Source: Brachypodium distachyon
Taxonomy: Eukaryota; Streptophyta; Magnoliopsida; Poales; Poaceae
Length of the DNA stretch: 64,000 nucleotides
Assembly: GCF_000005505.3 (NCBI RefSeq)
Contig: NC_016131.3
Coordinates: forward strand, 33,533,001-33,597,000
Reading direction: 5' to 3'
Numbering within the stretch: position 1 is the stretch's first letter; each line of letters starts with the position of its first letter. Positions 21,997 through 34,000 of this stretch are shown piece by piece. Position numbers and translations under genes: made by a program. The notes under the pieces were generated by a model. That model was not told the DNA's origin and searched no databases. It saw only the letters and a program-made list of their open reading frames with translations.

Positions 21997-22442
21997 TGTT
22001 ATGAACGCAACAACGAAGAACGAAAAAAAAATAACAGCACAAGGACACACGCATTTAACGTGGAAAACCCTCTCTCAAACAACGAGAGGGAAAACCACGG
22101 ACGTCAGCCAGCGAAACTTCACTATATGGGGAGTGTTTACACAACACTGGGGAGATTCTACAAAAGCAACTCGTCCCCAAAACGGCGGCCACAAGGGCTA
22201 TATATAACAGGAAGATTAGGTCAAAACAGATCCGTATCGGGGACCCCGAAAGTTCCGGATTTGCGTCGGAAGTTCCGGACCCCCGAAAGTTCCGGGACAA
22301 ACTCCGCAGTTTTCACGCGAAGTTCCAGTAGCGTCACGGAGGTGAGGCGGAGGTTGGGCGGAAGTTCCGCCCCACCGGAAGTACACCGGAAGTTCCGGTC
22401 CTGGGAAACACCTCCTTGAGAATTTGGATCACAACTTCAACA
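21997..22442 (-). repeat. 3' LTR of copia element E
   Basis: 446 bp, collinear with 26467-26911. It contains seven scattered units related to GGAAGTTCCGG between about 22245 and 22405, and a TATATATA stretch at 22199-22206. Confidence 0.95.
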
Positions 22443-22659
22443 AACTCCACCTTGAGACAAATTTCTTCTTATAGCAAATTCCTCCTTGTAGCATAAACAG
22501 CAACAATTTCTGAAACAACAAAGAAAACACTTGTGTAACAATGTCGCGAACAAAATGGTACTTGACATCAATGTGTTTGGTTCTCTCGTGGAGCATCTGA
22601 TCCTTAGTAAGGTAAATGACACTTTGACTGTCACAAAACAGGTTAATGCAAGAAACATT

Positions 22660-25600
22660 TTAATAAAGCTCAGCATATAAACTCTTCAACCAAACAGATT
22701 CTTTGCAAGTTTCAGCAATAGCCATATAGTCTGCTTCGGTTGTAGATTGAGCAACAACTGGTTGCAGTGTTGCCTTCCAATTCACAGCACATCCACCTAC
22801 CGTGAACACATATCCTGTGAGAGATCTCCTCTTATCCAAGTCGGCAGCAAAATCTGAATCCACATAGCCAATTAGTCCCTCATCAGTCTTGCCAAACTTT
22901 AAACAAGCATTGGATGTGCCACGGAGGTACCTGAAAATCCACTGAACAGCTTTCCAATGTTCTTTCCCGGGATTAGCCATGTAATGACTGACCAAACTCA
23001 TAGCATATGATAAATCAGAACGTGAACAAACCATGGCGTACATCAAGGAACCAACAACACTAGAATAGGAAACTCGCGACATATACTCAAATTCTTCATC
23101 AGATGTAGGACATTGCAACGCTGACAATTTAAAATGAGAAGCAATAAGAGTATTAACACACTTTGCATCATGCATATTAAAACGGTGAAGTACTTTCTCA
23201 ATTTAACTTTGCTAACTAAGAAATAGCAATCTAGATTTTCTGTCCCTTTTAATTTCCATACCTAGGATTTTCTTAGCAGCACCAACATCGTTCATCTCAA
23301 ATTCAGTGCCTTCAAAGTAGTGATTACTTTCATGCTCTTGGCAGCAATTAACATATCATCAACATATAACAGCAAGTATACAGGTGATCCATCAACAAAT
23401 TTAATGTAGACACAACTGTCATACTGAGATCTACTAAAGCCACGTGAGATCATAAATGAATCAAACATTTTATACCACTATCTAGGAGATTGCTTCAAAC
23501 CATAAATGGATTTTTTCAACTTGCAAACAAACTTCTCTTTACCAGGAACTATGAACCCTTCAGGCTGGTCCATGTATATTTCCTCCTCAAGCTCTCCATG
23601 CAAAAATACAGTCTTCACATCTAACTGCTCAACCTCAAGATCATGCATAGCAACAATACCAAAGAAAGTACGGATGGAATTATGCTTCACCACTGGAGAG
23701 AACACATATTTCTAATCAGTACCTGGTATTTGACTGAAACCTTTTGCCACTAACCTTGCCTTAAACCTTATAGGCTCATTAGGAGACAAACCCTCCTTTC
23801 TCTTGAAGATTCACTTGCAACGAATGGCCTTCTTTTGTTTAGGTAAGGGCACAACATCCCATGTGCCATTCTTCTCAAGAGATTGCATCTCCTTTTGCAT
23901 GGCAGACAACCACTTCACACGGTCGCCGGAAATAACAGCTTCATTATATGTGGCTGGTTCACTATCATACTCCACCTGTTCTGCACAACTCAAAGCATAA
24001 TAAACAAGATCACACTCTTCAATCAAACGTGGACGAGGACCTTTATTCCTCTTTGGACGGTCAGCTGCAATAGACCGTTTGTGTTGCTGCAAAACAGGTG
24101 ACGAGGGTGGAACAATATCATCATTATTGTCATCATTGTTCCCATCATCATTACCATGATCAACCTGAGCAACATTGTTGTCAACAATTTCATCAACGTG
24201 ATCCACCTGCACTTTAAGTCTCTCCTCTTCAATGCGAGAGGCATCAGTGGACAAAGTATCATGATACATAACTTTTTCATTAAAGACAACATTCCTGCTC
24301 AGCAAAATCTTTTAAGTTTCAGGATTCCACAACCTGGAAGCTTTGACTCCAGAACCATATCCAAGAAAAATGCACTTAGTAGCTCTAGGCTTTAGCTTTC
24401 CATTATCAACATGAGCATAAGTGGTGCAATCGAAAACTCTCAACTGTGAATAATCAGCGAGTTTACTAGACCATACCTCAATGTGAGTTTTCTTGTCAGG
24501 TAGAATAGAAGGTGACATGTTTATGAGGTAGCATGTGGTGGAAGCTGCCTCAGCCCAAAAACGTCTGCCCAAATCTGCATTGGACACATTACAACGTGCC
24601 CTGGATATGATGATTCTATTCATGCGTTCAGCCACGCCATTTTGCTGTGGAGTACAGGCAACCGTGTAATGCCTAACCACACCATCATTGCTGCAAAACT
24701 CCTCAAACTCATCAGAAATAAATTCACCACCATTATCAGTACGCAAAATTTTCACCTTCCTTTCAGTTTGCTTTACTATCATAGTTTTCCAATTCTTAAA
24801 AGCACCAAAAACATCAGACTTGTGTTTCAGAAAATAACGCCAAATTTTTCTTGAATAATCATCAATAATGGTAAGCATGTAATTAGCACCACCAATAGAG
24901 ATCTTACGGGAGGGTCCCCAAACATCAGCATGCACATAATCTAATATGCCTTTGGTGCTATGAATGGAAGAAACGAATTTAACCCTCTTGTGCTTACCAT
25001 AAACACAGTGCTCACAAAACTCAAGCTTCCTCAAGTTGCAGCCATCGATGAGCTCTCTCTTGACCAACTCTGCCATCCCATCTTCACTCATATGCCCAAG
25101 ACGCATATGCCACAGATTCGTTTTTACACAATCATCAGAATCATTAGGTGTAACGGCAGCAGCAAAACCAGGCAAAGTGCTACCTCTAAGAACATATAAT
25201 TTGGCAGAATTCATATCACCTATCATGTGCATAAGAGAACCTCTAGATACCTTCAAAAGTCTACGCCCACCGGCGTACTTGTACCCGTCATAGTCCATGG
25301 TACTAAGTGAGATCAAATTTCTTGCCATGCTTGGTATGTGCTTCACCTCTTTCAACGTGCGTGTCATGCCATCATGGGTCTTGATCTGTACGGACCCAAC
25401 GCCAACAATATGACAAGGATTGGCATTGCCCACACGCACAAAATCTCCAGTTTGCACAGACTCATAAGAACTGAACCAATCCTTGTTACAACAAATATGA
25501 AAGGAACATGTTGTATCAAGAATCCTTTCATCATCAAGGGAAATACAAGTAGCAAGAACAGCGAGGCATTCACCCTCAGAGCTGTCGGTGGAAACGACAG

Positions 25601-26426
25601 CGGCCTTATCAGTACCATCGGACTTATCTTTCGGTTTGTAGGTACCGTTCTTTTTTTCCTTGTTCTGCAGTTTATAACAATCTTCAATGACATGATTATT
25701 TTTCTTACAATATCTGCAAAACTTATCTTTTCCTCGGGACTTTGAACGAGCTTTTCCGTCCCGGCTCTTATCTCGGTTGCCATAGTTGTTCATCCTCTGC
25801 TCGGTCCTGCCACGAACCTGCAGAGCTTCTGCCTTTGACGACGACCCATCGGTCTGCACCATAAACTTTTTCTTTTCTTTCTGTCTAAGTGCTTCCAAAA
25901 CCTCATTAAGGGTTAGAGAGTCATGGCTATAAATAATTGAATCGCGGAAATTTGTATAGGAACTAGGCAACGAGCATAAGAGTAAGATAGCTAAATCCTC
26001 GTCATCATACATAACCTCCAAAGCTTGCAAGTCAGAAATTATCTCTCGAAAAACAGTTATATGAGATATTACCGAACCACCTTCTTGCAGCTTATGGGTG
26101 AACAACTTCATCTTTACATGCATCTTACTGGTTAGATCTTTAGACATGCAGATCGATTCCAGTTTCAGCCACAGGGCTACTGCGGATTTCTCCTCCAACA
26201 CTTCCTGCAAAATATTATTGGATAGATGAAGTTGAATCAAAGACAAAGCCTTACGATCTTTGCGTTTCTCTTCGGCAGTCCACTCCTTTTCATCCTTCTT
26301 GCCGAAGCAATCAAGCGCTTCATCCCGATCTGAAGTTTGGGCAAGAATCGCCCGCATCTTCGCTTGCCACAACGAGAATCATGTGGTGTAGTCTAGCTGC
26401 GGCAGATCGAACTTCAAGGTAGACAT
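22660..26426 (-). pseudogene. copia gag-pol of element E
   Basis: The polyprotein starts at ATG 26426 and meets a TGA about 15 codons in. It then runs open for 686 codons (26372-24312): UBN2-type gag, a CCHC knuckle (CRYCKKNNHVIEDCY), a protease with ILDTTCSFHI (Asp kept, Gly replaced by Thr), the pre-integrase zinc domain (LWHMRLGHMSE), and integrase with IDDYSRKIW, TDNGGEF and QQNGVAERMNR. It is broken near 24310 and continues with RT (QLDVKTVFLHGELEE near 23600-23640) and RNase H (23175-22660, with the ADYMAIAE and KSLYAELY ends). The domain order is copia; function is lost. Confidence 0.92.
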
Positions 26427-26466
26427 GTCGCAAACCCTAGGCGGAACCTAGGGCTCTGATACCACT

Positions 26467-26911
26467 TGTTATGAACGCGACAAGTAAGAACGAAGAAGAA
26501 ATCACAGCACAAGGACACACGGATTTAACGTGTAAAACTCTCTCAAACAACGAGAGGGAAAAACCACGGGCGCCAGCCAGCGAAACTTCACTATATGGGG
26601 AGTGTTTACACAACGCCGGGGAGATTCTACAAAAGCAACTCGTCCCCAAAACGGCGGCCACAAGGGGTATATATAACAGGAAGATTAGGTCAAAACAGAT
26701 CTGTATCGGGGACCTCGGAAGTTCTGGGTTCGCGCCGGAAGTTCCGGACCCCCAAAAGTTCCGGGACAAACTCCGCAGTCTTTAGGCGAAGTTCCAGTAG
26801 CGTCACGGAGGTGAGGTGGAGGTTGGGCGGAAGTTCCGCCCCACCGGAAGTACACCGGAAGTTCCGGTCCTGAGAAACACCTCCTTGAAAATTTGGATCA
26901 CAACTTCAACA
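26467..26911 (-). repeat. 5' LTR of copia element E
   Basis: 445 bp, TGTT...AACA, next to the primer site TGGTATCAGAGCC. It carries the same set of GGAAGTTCC-type units as its partner. Confidence 0.95.
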
Positions 26912-29575
26912 TTCTGTTCCATATGATCTCTATGGTCTTTGAGCTCATTGAATCACCTATCTCGTTAATTGTTTTTTCTTTCGATCTCGCCTGCGATTGC
27001 TTCGCACTGGAAGGACGCCGTAGAACCTACAAACGGCCCTAGCCTAGTTGAGTCACCTGTTGAATGCTACTCATCGTCAGAGCATCTCCACCAGCTCACC
27101 TAAAACCAGTTATAGCAATAGGAGAGAAGAAATTGGTACATTTTATTGCCTCTTCTCCACCAACTTACCTATCCGTTGTTCCCTATTTTCCTTTCTACCT
27201 TACACAAACACATGGGAGTGGACCTACTCGTCATTGAGACAAAAAATCCTCACTGCCGCCTTCTTCCTCCCAATAACCTGCTACTGCCGACTTCATGCGC
27301 CACCGTTGATGCCTCCGAGCCTGGCTGTCGCGTCGCCCACCTCCCATGTGCTATGTCGCCGCCCATGCCTGTGGTGCCGCATGCCCGTGGTTGCCTCCTG
27401 CTGTGATGGGGAGACCGCGGCGAAGCGTCATAGGAGCTCGGCAGGGTGGCGTACGAGATCCAGGGGCGGTAGCGGAGCTCCATGAGGCTCGCTGGCGACG
27501 GAGTTGATCGGATTTTGGGTGGCGGCAGCAGTAAGGGAGAGGGTCTGGGAGGCTAGGCAAGGGGCAGGAGGGGCGGCGAGGCGCCGGCGGCGGCCGGATT
27601 TTGGGCCAGCCGCATTAGGACGACAAGATGAGGAGAAGTCCCGGAGGTGGTTGTTGGGGGCACAAAATAGAATTATCTTTCTAGGTTGCCTGACTGGAAC
27701 TTGGAACAAGAGGATTGAATTTCACACATCTTACCTATTGTTCGATATTAAACCCCGAGTTACCTTTGTCGGGAAAGCTTCTACTTTGCTACATCACTCT
27801 GCGCTCGGGAGTCCCAACAGTTGGTGCACGATCAGATTGGTGCCATCACAGAGGCACATAAAGACGTTACTTTATACCGATGTTATCTTTTTTGGAGTAA
27901 TTTAATCACCGTTGGAGAGGTGAGGGTACCACAATAGGTTTCTAGAACAACCCTTAAATGGCTCACCTTTTTCTCCTTGAGCCTTCCCAAAAAATGTAGA
28001 TCAATCACTTGTGGTAGATCTTGATGGGTTGATCTCTGAACCTTTATAGACTTCTCAGGAACTAATGCCTGCCTTTGGATGCTCCCAGATGGACTCCAAT
28101 CGTCTAAGAGTCGCCACAACTCCCAGAATAACAAGTGCTCACTTGATGAACTCAAAGGGGGAACAAAACCCTTCGGTGGAAGTTTTGATATAGGGCTCTT
28201 CTCAATTTTTCCTTAAAGGATGGGTTAGATCCGAGAAAAGGAGGAGGAGCCGTTTTGAGCCTTAAGCTTGAGTTTAATGGAGTTGGAGAGAGAGTATAGC
28301 ACAATTCAAGTCGGATGGAAGAGACAATCCTTGGGAAAGAAAGGTGAAACCTTTTATACGACCCACTCAAAATATGCCCGTTGGGAAACTCTTCAACAGC
28401 TGGGAGGGTCACCCAAACCTTTCGAAATAACTTGCCTGATTCAAGGATCACCTTCAAGCCAGGATCCGGCCGGGACTCACCCGGATCTCAGCCCGAGGGT
28501 TGCCCGGACCCTCCAATCTGGATCAGCCTCCAGATAGATACCTAGGCTAGTCTAGAGATTCAGGACTCGCCCAGAGCATATCTCCAAAGCATTGCCAGAT
28601 TACGTGGCAGCCTAGAAGGTCACTCGACCGTGGAAAAACCTTGGAATAGATTATAAAAAAGAAAAGAAAAATCTCCAAACCTCTGCATACTCAGATGCAC
28701 TCAACCATTTTTATTAAAAAGATGCTAGGCATCGAACACATCGGCTTACGGAAGTTAAAAAAAATCAGAGGCAATCTTCTTTAGGCTGGCATAATGACAT
28801 ATATCTTCTCCATCTACCACAAACCAATTGCCAGTGACCAAATCAAGAATTCTAATGAGTTGTGATCTAACATGCATGTTTTCCTTGGAATGACAGTATC
28901 ACAACTAAGCTACAAATACCATGGATTAGTGCACAAAACATGCATATAAGAACTTTTTTTAAAGGAAGGCAAAGCATCAAATATGAACGCCTTACAGAAA
29001 GAAAGAAAAAAGGTGCGGATGACATCTTCATTACAGGGTGTTTGTCTGTTTCATTAGGCTTAATTTGTGGCTTACTCCGTTTGGTTGGTTATTTACAGCA
29101 ACTTACTTTTGTTGAAAAAAATAAAGAGTTGAACCCGAAAGAAAGAAGTCAGAAGCACATGCTGCCGCACCACGGCCTAAGGGTAAGGGAGTTCCTAGCT
29201 AGTTTGGTCGAAGCACCTCTAGGGGGTACTTGCAAACTTCTGAAAACGCCATGCCAGTCTACCCTTGATACTTTGTGGAAATTATAAAGGAAATACCACT
29301 AGCTTTATGCCCCGGTCTCATCCCTTGTTTCTTCTCATACTGGACACCTGATTCCTGAACTCATAGCCACTCCCCAGCTATGTTGCCAAATGAGCAACCT
29401 TTATCGCAGCCGCTTCTGCCATACAACTGTTTTCCACCACAACTAGCCCACAACCACTCTTAACCCAGTCGCTACGCAAACAAACAAAACTAGTTTTTTG
29501 GCTTATAAGCATAAAGTTACATATTTATGTGCTTTTACTAGACATTAATATTAGCATTGCCCATATAATTGTTAT
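26912..29575. other. unresolved repetitive DNA, no gene seen
   Basis: Mixed sequence, GC-rich at 27290-27650 and AT-rich elsewhere. The part 27930-28570 has the texture of a decayed LTR (GAACAAAACCCTTCGGTGG, CTTTTATACGACCC) but no matching partner or ends could be placed. ORFs here are short and show no domain. Confidence 0.3.
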
Positions 29576-29790
29576 ATTGGTCGCAGTGATTCTTCTTGAT
29601 AATTCAATGATTGCAGCAAGTAAACGTCTCACATTGGACAAGAAATTTATAAGAAATAAATTACGTCATGTATTTGCAGAAAATGGTTGCAAAATATTCA
29701 TCCATATGTACTCGAAAGCTTCCTAAAGCATTGTCAGTGCTGACTCAAGATAAAACTATGGTTGATACAAGTGACTCCGGTGATTTCCAC
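29576..29790 (+). pseudogene. ent-kaurene oxidase paralog, intron 2 end and exon 3 fragment
   Basis: Exon part from about 29668 translates to a segment matching exon 3 of the intact gene at 48538: [17 protein letters not shown] there against [20 protein letters not shown] here, with TQDKTMV and TSDSGDFH following. The intron before it is also similar (TTCTTGATAATT, GTCTCACATT, then TGTATTTGCAG). The similarity stops at 29790, where the LTR of element C begins in the codon after DFH. Neither the rest of exon 3 nor other exons are seen nearby. It is a relic of a second copy, in the same orientation as the intact gene. Confidence 0.85.
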
Positions 29791-30672
29791 TGTCGAAGTA
29801 CGGGTCTCCAGCACCGGGGATGCTGGACACCCCCTTGTTGTTCGGTGAAGGGCGAGGCGAGCGCTCCGGCGATCGCCGGCGTGACGAAAGACACGAAATG
29901 TAGACAATCGGATTTATCCAGGTTCGGACCACCTGGAGGTGTAACACTCTACGTCCTGCCTTTGGTTGTATTCACGAATTAGTGTGCTCTTACAAATTGC
30001 CCGGGGGGTTCTCGGGCAGGCTACTTGTCCTTCTAAGGGATTCTGCTACAAGTGGATGCAATACTACTTGTTACTGACTAGGGTTCGAACCCTTTGACCG
30101 ATGGCATTGGTCCCCCTTTTATAGACAAGGGGATACCACAGGTGCCGATGCATGCAGCGTGACACGTTAGCTATACGCGTGTCATTGCCACAAAACTTAC
30201 TCTACTGTTGATCCACGTTGGGCGCCATGCAGCGCCCAAGACACTGTACACGATAAATAAAATGAACTTATAGGGTAGCCGTTCTAGCCTTGTTGAGCAA
30301 GGCTAGCCCTGCCGATGTGACTCCTATTGCTGCATTAAATGCATTGCGTCCACTGTCTCGTCCTGTCTTCACTGTTCTGCGGGTCCCACCTGCATGCCCG
30401 AGCGCGGGTTGCTGAGAGCCCCTTCCCGGCAAGCACATCCAGCCGGTTGCCAGGGCAGCGTGCCTTCCTCTTCCTGGGACTAGAGTTCCCGGCTACCCAC
30501 CGGAGCGGGCACTTCTCCTATTCCAACTTCTTGGCCTTGCCTTCGCCAATAACTGTCACTTTGGGGCGGGCTCCCCAGGCTTATCCTTCCCGGGGGGCAA
30601 CCTAGTGGGGCCACGCCACTTGCGACCCACGCGTCTCATATCAGTGGGACCCCGTGGGCCACTAGTACGACA
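29791..30672 (-). repeat. 3' LTR of gypsy element C
   Basis: 882 bp with TGTC...GACA ends. It inserted into exon 3 of the ent-kaurene oxidase relic. It is collinear with 2900-3757. It lies next to the polypurine tract, hence the 3' LTR in minus orientation. Confidence 0.85.
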
Positions 30673-30971
30673 GTAGCCCCCGGGCGTGGGCCGGCAGTTT
30701 TGAGGCCCCGGTTAATGCTATCCTTGGTCGGTTGTCGGGCTGCACCCTATCCGACGCGTGGGTCCCGAGGGACTATCCCGGTACCTGGCCTTGTGGGCCG
30801 CATTTCTAGTTCCACTCTCCCGAGCAAAACGGTCGGGCGCATGATCTCCTGCCTTATCCTCCATAATCACCAGAGAGTTAAGGCCACGTCGCGCACCCCC
30901 ATCTTAATTCCCGATTCTTTAGGGCACTTTATTGCTGACGGTGGGGGTGTCCGTTGCAGCCCGTCAGCCCC

Positions 30972-30979
30972 GATAAATA
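30972..30979 (+). promoter_or_regulatory. TATA-like box of the antisense gene in element C
   Basis: CGATAAATACCC lies about 105 bases before the ATG at 31084. The leader between is rich in C and T, as in plant 5' UTRs. The spacing is right for a transcription start near 31005. Confidence 0.4.
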
Positions 30980-31083
30980 CCCAAGGCTGGCGGCGGGCAC
31001 CCCCCACTGTTTCCTGCTTCCGCCATTGCCTCCCAAGCTCTCCGCGCCCCAACTCCAGCCAAACCCACTCCCCACTCCCGCCG

Positions 31084-34000
31084 ATGTCTTCCAAGGGCCA
31101 GAACCGACCCAAGGGGAGCACCAGCAAAGGAGAGAAGCGCGAGAAGGCCAGCAAGAAGGAGCAATCGGAGCGAGCACGGAAGGATGAGGAAATGCGGGCA
31201 AAGTTCGCCTTCTTCTCCCCCCCCCCCGGGTACAATGGCGAGGGGGTGGAGAAGCTGGCCTTGGCGCTCGCCACCAAGCACAATGAGTATGGGCCGACAC
31301 GAGTTCTTCCCGTCGGCACAGAACGTGACCGGCAGTACTTCCAGATTTTCAGGAGGTTCATCCTAGCCGGGTTCGTGCCGCCGCACTCTTTCTTCCTTTT
31401 TGCCATCATGGAGTCGTACGGAATCATCATGGCTCAAATTCACCCCACGTCATTCTTCACATTGGCTGTCTTCCAACACCTCTGTGAAGCGTTCGTGGGG
31501 GTGATGCCATCGGTGGCCCTGTTTCGCCACTACTACTACCCAAGGACGGAGGTGAAGGCTCCCCTGTCCTCGGGTGTGGTGTCCAGTTCCGCGATAGGCT
31601 CAAGTCGGAGTTCATCCAGTTGGGGAAGAACAAGATCGAGCACGAGCGACGCCACGATTGGTGTTGGGTGCGCACCGACGAGCTCCAGGAATTCCATGAG
31701 GAACCCCTCGGACCCTCAAAGGGCTCCGATGACTGGACACTCCACGACCAGAAGGACGAGGAGCTGGCCCCGATCTGTGACAAGATCAAGGCGCTTCGCG
31801 AGGCTGGGCTCATGGACACGGACGTGGCGCATCACTTCATTGGGAGGCACGTTGCTCCCCTGCAGCAGCGCTCACATCTGGCCTGGATGTACACTGGGCC
31901 GGGCGACCGAACCCGGCTACAGCGTACGGAACTCTCGCCATACGAGATACGGTTCTGAGTGAAGGGCATCACCAGCGAGGATGAAGCCTTGCGGTTGCCG
32001 CCGCTTGGAGTGCAACCGCTTCACGCAGGGATCCCAAACCTAGGAGCCCGGGATCTCCCACTCTGCGATGAGTGGGGGATCGTGGAAGACCCCTCAGCGC
32101 AGCCCTCCCCCCCCCCCCCCCCCCCCGCGACCCAGGTCTCGCACCGGGCAAGGAGCCAGCTGCAGGGTCGGGAAGGGCGGCCAAGACCGGGTCTCCGCTA
32201 GGCCGGAGGACTCGGACTCCGACGATTCCTCGCTGGGCGTCGGAGGAGACTCCGACGACGACGATGACGACAACGGCGCTCCCCCGGAAGCTGGCGGGGT
32301 TGCACCTGAAGGGGATGACGACAAAGACGTCGTCCCTCTGGTAAGGCGGTCCGCGGCAGAGCGGGCTAGCAGGAGGGAGGCCAGCCCGCAGCATTAGCCT
32401 ACAACAGCTGTCCCGGCCACCCCGGCGGCTCCGCCAGTTTCCCCCGCACGGAGCGGCCCCCCGAAGAGGAGCATTTTGGCAGACAGGGTGCTCAAGCTCA
32501 ACCCGCCGGGGTAAGTTTGACGTTGCTTTAATCATTTCGGTTTTCACGAATTTTACATGTTCTGCTAGCTTACTTCTGCATTTTCCAGCTCTTCGAGGAA
32601 GAGGGGGCAGCCCAGCACTTCGCCGGCAGCCCCGGTCAAGAAACCCCGCCCGGCGTCGGGCGTTGGTGACAAGGACGCCGCTGATGCGGCTGTTACTGCG
32701 GCGGCGGCTGCCACTGGGGACACAGGGGTCCCCGACACGAACTTGCAGGGCACCGGCCCGGCAGCAGGTACGCGCAAGCTCAAGTACTTCCTATTCTAAT
32801 TTATTTTCTCCACTGCTTTTTGACACAAAGTCCCCTGCAGGGTCCACGACGTCCGGCGAGGAGGCGACCGGCGGGTCCGCACACTAGGCCTTCGGCGAGA
32901 CGTGACAAGGTACAACTTTGTTTTCGTTGTGTTTCCTTCACTCAACTGCGCCGTTTCTCAGACTGACGCCGGTGTTCTTCGTGCAGTTGCTGGGGATGTC
33001 CCAGCTGCACCCGCGCCCATCGAGGTGCGGGTGATCGACCTCACCGGCGAGGCCGACGACGATGCTCTAGAGGAGGTTGCTTCCGCCTGCGCTTCAACAA
33101 CCTGCCCCGGCACTTGCCGGGGACGCGACTGCTACCGCAGGTGACGCCACGAAGGTGGCGCCACCTGCGACGGGTGACGCGGGGCAGCCTCTGCCAGTCG
33201 AGGCAAGAAGCGGCACCCTGGAGAAGCCCCTGAGCCCACCCCCGCCCCCTTGGGCGGGCAAGGAGCAGCGGGACTCGGCCATGCCGGAGACGCGTCTCCG
33301 AATCCCGACGCGGCCTCGGGGTCGCAGACGGTTGCGGCGGGGTCCTCCTCCGTCGTCGGAGCCGCCTTCAGCCCAGGAACAAGGGAGCTCCCCGAGCGGG
33401 CATGGGGTCGGATCAACTTCGACCCCATCGTGTTCCAACAGGGGCACTAGGTAATCGACAACATCCAGCAGCAACAGCGGATGTTCGTCGATTTCTTCAA
33501 CGACGCGCAGCAACACCATGCCCGCGTGGTGGCGGAACTGGGTGCTGCACGACGGGAGGCGGAAGAGCAGCGCACAGAGCTGCAGCGGCTCCGGGGGGAG
33601 CTCCAGCAGGCGCAGCAAGCTAGGTCCTGCAACTATGGGACCTGCAGCAGGAGCACCAGTGGGAGCTCAAGCTGGTGAAGGCACGCACGCCAAGAGCGAA
33701 GAGGAGCACCAGGCGACTCTGGACACGTTCTAGGGGCGTCTCCGGGAGAAGACGGACTTGCTATCCAACTACTCCTTGGAGATCCAGCGCCTCCAGCGCG
33801 AGGTCGGAGAGCTGGAGGCGGCGGCTGCGACGGCGGCCGAAGCCTCGGCGCGCCAAGGGGCTGCAAGACCAGGCTCGCTCCCGGGAGCGCGAGCTTGCGA
33901 GGCAGCTCAAGGCTGCCCAAGATGCCAGCTCGTCCCTTCAGGGCGAGCTTGACATGACGCGGCAGGAGCTCCGGCTCATCGACGAGGACAATACCAAGAA

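Larger units (their letters stand above)
21997..26911 (-). mobile_element. complete Ty1/copia element E
   Basis: 4915-bp element on the minus strand with LTRs 21997-22442 and 26467-26911, TGTT...AACA ends, and target duplication TTCTG on both sides (21992-21996 and 26912-26916). The primer-binding site beside the 5' LTR reads TGGTATCAGAGCCC (initiator Met tRNA). A purine-rich AAGGTGGAGTT tract borders the 3' LTR. LTRs differ at roughly 25-30 positions by eye. The gag-pol frame is largely open but has stops and frameshifts. Confidence 0.95.

Noticed and set aside
22245..22405. GGAAGTTCC units as canonical heat-shock elements
   Set aside because: Canonical sites need GAA and TTC separated by two bases; here the spacing is one, so I only report the repeats.
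33094..33618. 174-codon minus-strand frame over the antisense gene of element C
   Set aside because: It mirrors the coiled-coil and acidic linkers of the plus-strand frame; no independent signal.
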